Positions 5,452-10,823 of a DNA stretch of 20,824 bases are shown here, one piece after another. The stretch spans positions 1 through 20,824 of the IMG/VR virus record IMGVR_UViG_3300046820_000838. One strand, given 5' to 3'. Positions within the stretch are counted from its first letter, which is position 1; every line of letters starts with the position of its first letter. Below the pieces are notes generated by a model that searched no databases, was not told the DNA's origin, and saw only the letters and a program-made list of their open reading frames with translations. Both the position numbers and the translations under genes were made by a program. The DNA comes from a virus.

Positions 5452-5736
5452 ATGGGAAGCGTAACAGCACTAGGAATACAAGATGAAGTGTTAGATTTAG
5501 AAACACAATTGCTATATCACCTGCAGGGTAATCACTACCCACCTGTCCCCGCAGAAATGGTAAAACCTTGCATTGAGGCTATTGACGCTTACTATGATGA
5601 GGACTATGAGCGAATGATTTCTATGCCTATGGTTGGTGACTTTCAGATTCTATATAAAGGAATGACTCACGCACCTGCAAGAGCAATTGTAGACCAGCAC
5701 CACCTATCTTTTTGGCTACCTGATTGGGAGGACTAA
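5452..5736 (+). CDS. Conserved phage protein with HYPPVP motif (94 aa)
   Basis: The start is preceded by GAAGGAG. The protein contains LLYHLQGNHYPPVPAEMV at about 20-37 and then a helix with AIDAY. This HYPPVP pattern is one I associate with conserved small proteins of actinophages, function unknown. No cysteines or membrane segments. It is followed directly by 5737 in the same operon. Confidence 0.75.
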   Translation: MGSVTALGIQDEVLDLETQLLYHLQGNHYPPVPAEMVKPCIEAIDAYYDEDYERMISMPMVGDFQILYKGMTHAPARAIVDQHHLSFWLPDWED

Positions 5737-5979
5737 ATGTCTGATACAATGGAAAGCATGGAATTGATCCACGCAGATAACTTAACACCAGACCAATTAA
5801 TGATTGGTGATTTAATTAAAGTTGGTGATGATATTGTTGAAGTTACTTTTATTGAAAGTGATTCGACAGGAGATAACTACGACATACAGACAGAAAATGA
5901 ATTTGGTGAAAGAGAGTTTACACAATACAGTTACACCGATTCAATTCCGTTGTATGTATTTATTGAAGAAGAAGAGTAG
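5737..5979 (+). CDS. 80-aa acidic protein, probable small beta-barrel
   Basis: The ATG directly follows the previous stop. Very acidic (ends IEEEE), with a beta-rich core: DQLMIGDLIKVGDDIVEV, TGDNYDI, then GEREFTQYSY. The GDLIKVGDDIVEV segment is typical of SH3-like or KOW-like folds, an inference from pattern only. Last gene of the 4585 operon, followed by a strong terminator at 5988. Confidence 0.75.
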   Translation: MSDTMESMELIHADNLTPDQLMIGDLIKVGDDIVEVTFIESDSTGDNYDIQTENEFGEREFTQYSYTDSIPLYVFIEEEE

Positions 5980-5987
5980 TTACAAGT

Positions 5988-6037
5988 ATTTTTATGCACT
6001 TCCCCGCATAAAAATGCACGTCCCGCATTCGGGCGTG
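5988..6037 (+). terminator. Tandem hairpin terminator
   Basis: ATTTTTATGC (5988-5997) pairs perfectly with GCATAAAAAT (6006-6015). Right after it, CACG-T-CCCG pairs with CGGGCGTG (6017-6037) around the loop CATT. The second stem overlaps the GGCGTGTCG word of the next operator. Confidence 0.75.
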
Positions 6038-6059
6038 TCGCAGTGTGATATTTATCACT
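6032..6059. promoter_or_regulatory. Composite operator: GGCGTGTCG plus CRP-like site
   Basis: GGCGTGTCG (6032-6040), 3 nt, then TGTGA-N6-TCACT (6044-6059, one mismatch). Its centre is about 54 bp upstream of the predicted start at 6106, suitable for activation. Confidence 0.5.
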
Positions 6060-6069
6060 TTAAGGCGGT

Positions 6070-6099
6070 TTGACATTTTTTCGCCATTTGTGCTAAGAT
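6070..6099 (+). promoter_or_regulatory. Leaderless promoter with extended -10
   Basis: TTGACA (6070-6075), 18 bp, then TGC-TAAGAT (6094-6099), followed by 6 nt and ATG 6106. No Shine-Dalgarno lies between. Confidence 0.75.
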
Positions 6100-6105
6100 T
6101 AGTTT

Positions 6106-6255
6106 ATGACTACAAAGAAAAGCCCTGAAGAGTTACGCAGACTTATGGAGTTGCGCCGTAGCAACGCTGCCTCTGCCGTGCCTTCTAAAAAGACTTACAC
6201 TCGCAAGGGTAGAAAATGTCAGTCCGAAATGCTAAAATTAAAGTATAACTACTAA
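6106..6255 (+). CDS. 49-aa basic protein, leaderless
   Basis: The -10 TAAGAT ends exactly 6 nt before this ATG, so the mRNA should start at the initiation codon. The protein is strongly basic, with a helical N-terminal part (EELRRLMELRRSNA) and a Lys/Arg-rich tail, suggesting nucleic-acid binding. It begins the 6106-7173 transcription unit, and AAAGAAAGG for the next gene overlaps its stop. Function unknown. Confidence 0.65.
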   Translation: MTTKKSPEELRRLMELRRSNAASAVPSKKTYTRKGRKCQSEMLKLKYNY

Positions 6256-6272
6256 AGAAAGGTCGTGCCCCC

Positions 6273-6449
6273 ATGACATTCGAAAATGATGAATACCTAG
6301 ACGCATACTATGCAACAACCTGTCCTTCATGCAAAGAAAACGCAGTAGATGACTACGAAGAAAAGTGCACACACTGCCTACTTGAAGAAATGTCCGCACA
6401 CTATAACGAAGACATTGCACTAGAAATGAGCCTTGGCCTTGACTACTAA
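6273..6449 (+). CDS. 58-aa zinc-ribbon protein (CxxC...CxxC)
   Basis: AAAGAAAGG is separated from the ATG by a C-rich spacer (GTGCCCCC). C17, C20, C32 and C35 form one zinc ribbon, and the rest is acidic. The gene overlaps the start of the Gp88-family gene by 11-17 nt. It sits directly upstream of a cysteine-rich protein and could work with it, but nothing in the sequence proves this. Confidence 0.7.
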   Translation: MTFENDEYLDAYYATTCPSCKENAVDDYEEKCTHCLLEEMSAHYNEDIALEMSLGLDY

Positions 6450-7173
6450 TACACTTACACTAAAAAGATCTAAAGATAGAAAAGTCGCTAACGCCGTTAC
6501 CCCTAATGGCAAGCAGGCGAGCATTGCTAATACATTCGGCCTACCTGCAGGCAAGGCCTACTCGTGCCCTGGTGCCACTACCGTATGCGAAAGCGTATGC
6601 TATGCAGGTAAACTAGAAAAGGTATTCCCTACCGTAAAGGTTAACCTTCTTCACAATTGGTCCCTGCTAAAAGACGCAGACGGTGAGACTATGGTCCGCC
6701 TACTTAATGAAATGATTGTTGATTTCAAGAATGATTGTGAAAAGAAAGACGCACCTAAGTTATTCCGTATCCACTGGGACGGCGATTTCTTTAACGATAC
6801 ATATGCATATGCATGGAAAGTCGTTATCAATAACCATGAGGATGTTCAATTCTGGGTATACACTCGTGTGAAGAGTGCTGCGATTATTCTTAAGGATGTA
6901 TCTAATCTTTCATTGTACTTCTCTGCAGATAGTGAGAATGTAAAAACAGCGGTAGATCTAAAAATTAATAGCGGTGTTCGCATGGCATATCTTGCTAAGA
7001 ATTTTGCTATTGGTCAAGCAGATGTTAAAGAAATGATTGGTAAGCCTGCTGCAAAGTGTCCTGAGAATAATAAACAAATTAAACTAATATCTCAAGCAGG
7101 TAGCGCTTGCGTTTCTTGCTCACTTTGTGTATACTCTAAGAGTGACATAATTTTTTCTGCAACTAAGAAATGA
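6433..7173 (+). CDS. Gp88-family phage protein (gene product 88)
   Basis: This 246-aa protein resembles the Gp88 family found mainly in actinophages. Visible landmarks are a glycine-rich start (NTFGLPAGKAYSCPGA, 34-48), the cysteine set C45-x6-C52-x3-C56 followed by YAGK, an HWDGDFF motif (114-120), a WVYTR strand (141-145), and a C-terminal set C209...C226-x2-C229-x2-C232. The cysteines suggest a metal or Fe-S cluster. No enzymatic activity has been firmly assigned, to my knowledge. The start is not ATG: TTG 6433 or TTG 6439, both inside the upstream gene, so translation is probably coupled. A GAAA-loop hairpin follows at 7244. Confidence 0.85.
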   Translation: MALTTNTLTLKRSKDRKVANAVTPNGKQASIANTFGLPAGKAYSCPGATTVCESVCYAGKLEKVFPTVKVNLLHNWSLLKDADGETMVRLLNEMIVDFKNDCEKKDAPKLFRIHWDGDFFNDTYAYAWKVVINNHEDVQFWVYTRVKSAAIILKDVSNLSLYFSADSENVKTAVDLKINSGVRMAYLAKNFAIGQADVKEMIGKPAAKCPENNKQIKLISQAGSACVSCSLCVYSKSDIIFSATKK

Positions 7174-7179
7174 GATGAG

Positions 7180-7242
7180 ATGAGCACAACACAAGTTATA
7201 TTTTTCTTTTGGTGTTTGCTTTTTTTATTTTTCTTGCAATGA
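7180..7242 (+). CDS. Candidate 20-aa hydrophobic membrane peptide
   Basis: Just after the Gp88 stop, ATG 7180 is preceded by GAGATGAG. It opens a 20-codon frame that is nearly one transmembrane helix, rich in Phe, Leu and Trp, ending at TGA 7242 just before the 7244 hairpin. The run of T in this segment would by itself encode Phe/Leu, so the hydrophobicity may be accidental. Treat as a candidate. Confidence 0.3.
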   Translation: MSTTQVIFFFWCLLFLFFLQ

Positions 7243-7243
7243 T

Positions 7244-7253
7244 CCCGAAAGGG
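7244..7253 (+). terminator. GNRA-loop hairpin at end of the 6106 operon
   Basis: CCC-GAAA-GGG, preceded by T-rich sequence and followed by CCACGT (7255-7260). The same GAAA-loop hairpin plus CCACGT occurs at 13652. Confidence 0.45.
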
Positions 7254-7285
7254 GCCACGTCGGCAAAATCTAATTTGTCAAGTTT

Positions 7286-7317
7286 CGACACGCCTTTAAG
7301 ATGTGATTAAGGACACA
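7286..7317. promoter_or_regulatory. Composite operator: CGACACGCC plus CRP-like site
   Basis: CGACACGCC (7286-7294), 7 nt, then TGTGA-N6-ACACA (7302-7317, one mismatch). It lies about 64 bp upstream of the predicted start of the 7337 promoter. Confidence 0.45.
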
Positions 7318-7336
7318 CCCCAAAACCTCCCCAGAA

Positions 7337-7366
7337 TTGGTATTTCTGACATTTTTCTGCTAGACT
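7337..7366 (+). promoter_or_regulatory. Probable promoter for 7411
   Basis: TTGGTA (7337-7342), 18 bp, then TGC-TAGACT (7361-7366). An alternative -10 is TATACT (7367-7372). Either places the start upstream of ATG 7411 and inside the longer open frame that begins at 7303. Confidence 0.5.
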
Positions 7367-7410
7367 TATACTATAAGCAATTAACCCCCACAACGAAAGG
7401 CAAGACCCAA

Positions 7411-7581
7411 ATGACACTTCACGGATACACTTACCAGATTGGTGATTTATTCACAACAAGCAAGACAGGCGTTACAGGTCGTATCGCAGGTTTTACACCA
7501 ATGTCTAATAAGGTTACCAGAGTTAGTCTAGTTCTAGCAAACGGCTCTCGTCGCTTGGCTATGGTCAAGACATCTAAGTAA
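7411..7581 (+). CDS. 56-aa small beta-barrel-like protein, paralog of 7690
   Basis: The frame is open from 7303, but the promoter lies inside that extension, and GAAAGG with a C-containing spacer precedes ATG 7411, so 7411 is the start. The protein shares with the 7690 product the order Y-x-[IV]-GD-x-FTT-x-K-x-x-VTG-x-I, then P, N, VRV-x-L and a C-terminal K, so they are paralogs. The pattern suggests a small SH3-like barrel. Function unknown. A weak hairpin TCTCA/TGAGA (7582-7596) follows the stop. Confidence 0.75.
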   Translation: MTLHGYTYQIGDLFTTSKTGVTGRIAGFTPMSNKVTRVSLVLANGSRRLAMVKTSK

Positions 7582-7612
7582 TCTCAAAATGTGAGAAATG
7601 TCAGAAATGGAT

Positions 7613-7642
7613 TTGACATTTTTATCCCCAAAATGTTATACT
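7613..7642 (+). promoter_or_regulatory. Promoter with TATACTTAGGTATA palindrome
   Basis: TTGACA (7613-7618), 18 bp, then TATACT (7637-7642). The -10 is the left half of an inverted repeat TATAC-TTAG-GTATA. The promoter at 10614 has the same TTGACATTTT start and the same ATACTTAGGTATA. Confidence 0.75.
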
Positions 7643-7689
7643 TAGGTATAACGAAATAACAACCCTCTAACAGAAAAGGAAATAAACAA

Positions 7690-7854
7690 ATGGCAGTAGC
7701 AACAGCAACATACAAGGTAGGCGACACTTTCACAACACAGAAGTCAAAGGTCACAGGAGTAATCACAGAGATTAACCCACAGGCTAACGGAAATGTTCGT
7801 GTAAAGTTAGATGTAGATGGCAAGGCTCGTTACACAACTTGGACGGCTAAGTAA
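7690..7854 (+). CDS. 54-aa small beta-barrel-like protein, paralog of 7411
   Basis: This gene has its own promoter (7613) and AAAAGGAA upstream. The product is short, basic and beta-rich, with KVGDTFTTQKSKVTG matching the 7411 product and a regular strand pattern (VRVKLDV). No cysteines or membrane segments. It is probably a small SH3-like protein of unknown function, arisen by tandem duplication with 7411. Confidence 0.75.
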   Translation: MAVATATYKVGDTFTTQKSKVTGVITEINPQANGNVRVKLDVDGKARYTTWTAK

Positions 7855-7855
7855 G

Positions 7856-7873
7856 TTTGGCAATAATGCCAAA
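7856..7873 (+). terminator. Hairpin after 7690 gene
   Basis: TTTGGCA-ATAA-TGCCAAA, a perfect 7-bp stem 1 bp past the stop. A second stem, ACACGC/GCGTGT, follows at about 7880-7903. It has no T-run. Confidence 0.6.
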
Positions 7874-7925
7874 ACAAAAAACACGCCCCACAGAAATGCG
7901 TGTCTAAATAAATAGAGTGGGACAA

Positions 7926-7950
7926 CCTGAGTAAGTTGTAAAACTGCTCA
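7926..7950 (+). terminator. Stem-loop family copy 2
   Basis: TGAGTA (7928-7933) and TGCTCA (7945-7950) pair with one G-T wobble around an 11-nt loop ending in AAAAC. It precedes the ribosome site of 7988. Confidence 0.55.
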
Positions 7951-7987
7951 ACTCAACCCCCCAACTATCAGAAAAGGAACAGACCCA

Positions 7988-8410
7988 ATGGCAAGAGGAA
8001 AAGCAATCTCAGTAAAAATCCCTACTCAACGAGTAATCACCGCACTAGAAACAAAGTTAGCAGAACTAGAGGCTAACTACAAGACACAAGACGAAAACGA
8101 AGCAAAGTATCAAGAAGCATACAAGGCTTGGCAGAAGCAACTAGCAGATTTCGCTATTGCTAATTTCTCAAAGGCAGAAAACATCAGAACAAACTATCGC
8201 ACTTGGAACAAGACACTCAGTGTTGATTTCGACATTGTGGGTTCAGACAAGGAGTTTCCTGCTGAGCCTGAGCGCAACTTTGAGCAACTACACCGACACA
8301 CCTATACAGAAATGAAAGAGGAAATGTCTAACGCAATCCGTATCCTAAAGATGACGGACGAGGAAGTAGTTAGCACCAGCACTTACAATGCGGTTGCTCG
8401 TTATCTCTAA
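7988..8410 (+). CDS. 140-aa coiled-coil hypothetical phage protein
   Basis: GAAAAGGA lies upstream of the ATG. A basic start (MARGKAISVKIPTQRV) is followed by a long, charged helix (residues ~15-60) likely to form a coiled coil. A middle part has FSKAENIRTNYRTWN, and a C-terminal helical segment has TYTEMKEEMSNAIRIL. No catalytic motif. The role may be structural or DNA-associated, which is inference. Its stop is followed 12 bp later by a family stem-loop. Confidence 0.75.
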   Translation: MARGKAISVKIPTQRVITALETKLAELEANYKTQDENEAKYQEAYKAWQKQLADFAIANFSKAENIRTNYRTWNKTLSVDFDIVGSDKEFPAEPERNFEQLHRHTYTEMKEEMSNAIRILKMTDEEVVSTSTYNAVARYL

Positions 8411-8422
8411 ATAAATCAACGA

Positions 8423-8447
8423 CCTGAGTATGTCGCTAAACTGCTCT
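8423..8447 (+). terminator. Stem-loop family copy 3
   Basis: GAGTA (8426-8430) pairs with TGCTC (8442-8446) around an 11-nt loop ending in TAAAC, 12 bp after a stop codon. Confidence 0.55.
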
Positions 8448-8574
8448 ACTCAATCCCTGCGTTCCACGCTATTTATAGCAAGCGTCCCCTGGGTGACAGT
8501 ATTCGCCAGGCTGATTAGGGCGATCATAGAAATACTATAGAGCAAGGTTACTGCCGACCTAAAGACGCAGACCT
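8448..8574 (+). ncRNA. Unexplained structured interval between two family stem-loops
   Basis: No credible gene lies here. The segment holds GCTAT-TT-ATAGC (8468-8479) and a larger nested stem: AGTATT (8498-8503) with AATACT (8531-8536), enclosing CGCC (8504-8507) with GGCG (8519-8522). It is not a tRNA, as I find no T-arm. Being bounded on both sides by copies of the same stem-loop, it may be a processed small RNA. This is inference from inverted repeats only. Confidence 0.35.
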
Positions 8575-8598
8575 CCTGAGTATGAGCCAAAACTGCTC
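8575..8598 (+). terminator. Stem-loop family copy 4
   Basis: GAGTA (8578-8582) pairs with TGCTC (8594-8598) around an 11-nt loop ending in AAAAC. It lies just upstream of the promoter at 8612, not after a stop codon. Confidence 0.55.
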
Positions 8599-8611
8599 CC
8601 CGCAAGGGCCC

Positions 8612-8641
8612 TTGACAAATGTCGGCGGTACCCAGTATAAT
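8612..8641 (+). promoter_or_regulatory. Consensus promoter with TGTCGGCG spacer element
   Basis: TTGACA (8612-8617), 18 bp, TATAAT (8636-8641). The spacer contains TGTCGGCG (8620-8627), 8 nt before the -10, as in four other promoters. Confidence 0.85.
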
Positions 8642-8672
8642 TAATTTAAACAACTAACAGAAAGAGGCCCCC

Positions 8673-9095
8673 ATGGACCAAGTAACAATAGTAGACAATC
8701 ACTACATGACGAGAGAATTTCTTGAGTCTCAACTAGTAGAAAACAAAAACCGCATTGCTCAACTTGAAGAGCACATTCAAAAGGTAACCCAGCGCTCATA
8801 TGCAGATTCTGCAGACCGTAACCGTATGGTTGAATCAATGCAAGAGTGGACCTTGGCCGCATTAGAGCAAGGTTCAATTAACGAAACAGAAGCAGAAGAA
8901 ATTGCTGAAATCATGGGCTTTGAGTTAACAAAAGAATTCGAAGTTGAAGTCACAGTAATGTACTCAGTCACTGTTAATGCTCGCACTGAAGAAGATGCAC
9001 AGAATGCAATTCACGATATCGATTTTGATACCGTCGATTACAATTCAGATAACATCACTTATCTTTCATCCTCAATTGATAGAGTAGAGATTTAG
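8673..9095 (+). CDS. 140-aa hypothetical protein, coiled coil plus VTVxA domain
   Basis: GAAAGAGG and a C-rich spacer precede the ATG. The N-terminal half is a coiled coil (LESQLVENKNRIAQLEEHI) followed by a helical segment. The C-terminal ~50 residues form a beta-alpha-beta pattern (EVEVTVMYSVTVNARTEED, then AQNAIHDIDF). That C-terminal pattern resembles the tiny proteins at 2810 and 2956, so it may be the same fold as a domain of a larger protein. Function unknown. Stop followed by a family stem-loop. Confidence 0.75.
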   Translation: MDQVTIVDNHYMTREFLESQLVENKNRIAQLEEHIQKVTQRSYADSADRNRMVESMQEWTLAALEQGSINETEAEEIAEIMGFELTKEFEVEVTVMYSVTVNARTEEDAQNAIHDIDFDTVDYNSDNITYLSSSIDRVEI

Positions 9096-9115
9096 TAGGG
9101 GGCTACTAATACGGA

Positions 9116-9142
9116 CCTGAGCATGTCTAAGTAAACTGCTCA
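9116..9142 (+). terminator. Stem-loop family copy 5
   Basis: TGAGCA (9118-9123) pairs with TGCTCA (9137-9142). The loop is 13 nt here, ending in TAAAC. It lies 20 bp after the stop at 9095. CACGTGGGG (9165-9173) and two DnaA-like boxes follow. Confidence 0.55.
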
Positions 9143-9174
9143 CTCTAAATCCCCGTAAAAATTTCACGTGGGGT

Positions 9175-9194
9175 TTATCCACAGGTTATCCACA
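9175..9194. promoter_or_regulatory. Pair of DnaA-box-like 9-mers
   Basis: TTATCCACA occurs at 9175-9183 and 9186-9194, 11 bp apart (one helical turn). TCACATGTGA (9204-9213) and ATTACGA (9214-9220) follow. Confidence 0.55.
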
Positions 9195-9266
9195 TGATCA
9201 AGATCACATGTGAATTACGACACATTAAAAAAATGTCCGATTTACCCCATATCTAACTATCCCGAT

Positions 9267-9295
9267 TTGCATTTGTCGGTGGGTGGGTGTATGAT
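9267..9295 (+). promoter_or_regulatory. Promoter of the DUF932 gene
   Basis: TTGCAT (9267-9272), 17 bp, TATGAT (9290-9295). TGTCGGTG (9274-9281) lies 8 nt before the -10. The leader carries AAAGGAGA. Confidence 0.75.
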
Positions 9296-9325
9296 TGTAT
9301 TAACAACAACAAAAGGAGAAAACTC

Positions 9326-10348
9326 ATGGCACATGACCTAGAAATTCAAAACGGTAAGACATCTTTCGCATCTTTCCGTGAACCTGCTTGGCATGGATTG
9401 GGTACCGTATTTACAGAAGAAAAAACAACTGCAGAAATGCTAGAGGCTGCAAACCTCAATGGTTGGAATGTTCGTCTGGAAGATTTGGAAACCCCCTCAC
9501 ATCTAACAAGCGACAAAAACTATCAGTATGTTTTGCGTACTAATCCTACTGATAACACTCAGACCGACATTCTTGGTGTCGTTGGTGAGCGCTATCATGT
9601 AATGCAGAATGAAGATTTGTTTTCATTCGGTGATAACATTCTTGACGGCGGAGGTCGTTGGGAAACTGCTGGCTCAATCAAGGGTGGTCGTGTAGTATTC
9701 GGCTCTCTTGCACTAGAGCGTGAAACTGTTCTTGACCCTAGCGGTGTTGCAGATAAGGTAAAGACTTATTTGCTCATCAACACATCACATGATGGCTCAA
9801 TCGCTATTCAAGCATCTATTACCCCTGTTCGTGTTGTATGCGCTAACACTCTTAACCTTGCTCTTGGTGGCGTAGGTCGTAAGAAGAATAAGGGCATCAA
9901 GCAATCATTCAAGATTCGCCATACGCAAACTGCATCAGGCAAGGTGCAAATTGCTCGTGAGACTCTTGGTCTTGCTAATGCATACATGGACGAGTTCGAC
10001 ATCATGGCAAAAGCCATGTTCGAGAAAGAAGTCAATGCTAAGCAATTTAACGACATCATTCTTGCTGCATACCCAAAGCCTGAAAAGGATTCTAAGGGCG
10101 CTTTCAAGAAGTGGGAAAACAAGGTCGATGTTATCAACGACATCTACACAGGCGAATTTAACGGCATGATTGCTGGCTCTGCATGGGGCGCTTTCAATGC
10201 TTTAACTGAGCGCCTTGATTGGTACCGCTCTGCTCGTGGTGGTTCTAACGAATCCATTCTTGCATCTGCATCTGGTTTTGACCCTGCAATTAACGCAGAA
10301 AAGAATCGCTTGCTGAAAGTTGTGCAGAATGTTATGCAACTTGCATAG
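9326..10348 (+). CDS. DUF932 / TIGR03299 phage-plasmid protein
   Basis: The frame opens at 9287, but AAAGGAG and the promoter place the start at ATG 9326 (340 aa). It is recognised by the N-terminal PAWHGLGTVF motif (20-29), then YQYVLR, ERYHVMQNEDLFSF, the block AGSIKGGRVVFGSLALE, and the core SITPVRVVCANTLNLAL. These are hallmarks of the DUF932/TIGR03299 family, common in phages and plasmids, whose biochemical role is not established to my knowledge. The protein is near full length for the family. It is monocistronic, followed by a stem-loop and a tRNA. Confidence 0.9.
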   Translation: MAHDLEIQNGKTSFASFREPAWHGLGTVFTEEKTTAEMLEAANLNGWNVRLEDLETPSHLTSDKNYQYVLRTNPTDNTQTDILGVVGERYHVMQNEDLFSFGDNILDGGGRWETAGSIKGGRVVFGSLALERETVLDPSGVADKVKTYLLINTSHDGSIAIQASITPVRVVCANTLNLALGGVGRKKNKGIKQSFKIRHTQTASGKVQIARETLGLANAYMDEFDIMAKAMFEKEVNAKQFNDIILAAYPKPEKDSKGAFKKWENKVDVINDIYTGEFNGMIAGSAWGAFNALTERLDWYRSARGGSNESILASASGFDPAINAEKNRLLKVVQNVMQLA

Positions 10349-10366
10349 CATCTGATACAATTAAAT

Positions 10367-10391
10367 CCTGAGCATGATTTAAAACTGCTCA
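10367..10391 (+). terminator. Stem-loop family copy 6
   Basis: TGAGCA (10369-10374) pairs with TGCTCA (10386-10391) around an 11-nt loop ending in AAAAC. It ends only 3 bp before the tRNA, so it may serve processing rather than termination. Confidence 0.6.
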
Positions 10392-10394
10392 CAC

Positions 10395-10468
10395 GGTCCG
10401 TTAGAATAGTTGGTTAGTTCGCTACCCTGTCACGGTAGAGGTCACGGGTTCAAGTCCCGTACGGATCG
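10395..10468 (+). tRNA. tRNA-Asp (anticodon GTC)
   Basis: A full cloverleaf is seen. The acceptor GGTCCGT/ACGGATC has one G-T pair, then T8 and A9. The D-stem is GAAT/GTTC with loop AGTTGGTTA. The anticodon stem CTACC/GGTAG has loop CTGTCAC (anticodon GTC at 10429-10431), the variable loop is AGGTC, and the T-arm is ACGGG-TTCAAGT-CCCGT. The discriminator is G, and CCA is not encoded. The phage proteins here are rich in Asp, which could explain carrying this tRNA. Confidence 0.95.
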
Positions 10469-10479
10469 CAATTAATAAA

Positions 10480-10497
10480 TATGCAACGCAATGCATA
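10480..10497 (+). terminator. Hairpin after tRNA
   Basis: TATGCA pairs with TGCATA around the loop ACGCAA, followed by AAAA and, 7 bp on, CCACGTGG (10504-10511). Confidence 0.5.
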
Positions 10498-10613
10498 AAA
10501 ATGCCACGTGGGACAAACCAGACAAATCGGACATAAAATGTCAATCTTAAATTAAATTACGATGGATCACAAAAATCCCCAAAATGTCAAACCAAAAATT
10601 AATTACGATAGAC

Positions 10614-10642
10614 TTGACATTTTCCCGAATATCTGTCATACT
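10614..10642 (+). promoter_or_regulatory. Promoter with ATACTTAGGTATA
   Basis: TTGACA (10614-10619), 17 bp, CATACT (10637-10642), continuing as ATACTTAGGTATA as in the promoter at 7613. Two ATTACGA words lie upstream (~10556 and 10602). Confidence 0.75.
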
Positions 10643-10675
10643 TAGGTATACCCAAAAACGAAAGCAGACCCCACT

Positions 10676-10822
10676 ATGATAGACCTAGCCCAAGAACAGT
10701 TCCAATGCCTACTCTGTGATAGAGAAATGGAAGTAGACCATAATCGTTGTATTGACCACAACGATGAAGTTTGCTATGATTGTTGTACAGATGACGACCA
10801 CTCAAGTGAAAGAAATATCTAA
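10676..10822 (+). CDS. 48-aa zinc-binding microprotein
   Basis: It follows promoter 10614, with CGAAAG and a C-rich spacer before the ATG. C11, C14, C33, C36 and C37, plus His22 and His28, form a likely zinc ribbon. It is acidic. It is the first gene of a long run of small genes (10676-11527). Function unknown. Confidence 0.65.
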   Translation: MIDLAQEQFQCLLCDREMEVDHNRCIDHNDEVCYDCCTDDDHSSERNI

Positions 10823-10823
10823 C

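Noticed and set aside
7303-7410. N-terminal extension of the 7411 gene
   Set aside because: The extension contains the probable promoter, and the paralog at 7690 aligns only from about the 7411 start.
7584-7823. Minus-strand open frame
   Set aside because: It is opposite the promoter and coding region of 7690, which has a paralog and a ribosome site.
8448-8574. A tRNA in the unexplained interval
   Set aside because: I looked for a T-arm with TTCRA and for a 7-bp acceptor stem and found neither.
8450-8877. Two minus-strand open frames (8450-8653 and 8641-8877)
   Set aside because: They cross the consensus plus-strand promoter at 8612 and the start of 8673, and have no promoter or ribosome site.
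4358-10391. Self-cleaving ribozyme in the repeated stem-loop
   Set aside because: The CCTGAGYA...AAAC sequence recalls a hammerhead core only loosely. CUGAUGA and GAAA are not both present and there is only one stem.
9808-10392. Shadow frames on both strands inside the DUF932 gene
   Set aside because: The DUF932 frame is clearly coding with family motifs, and the others are by-products of its codon use.
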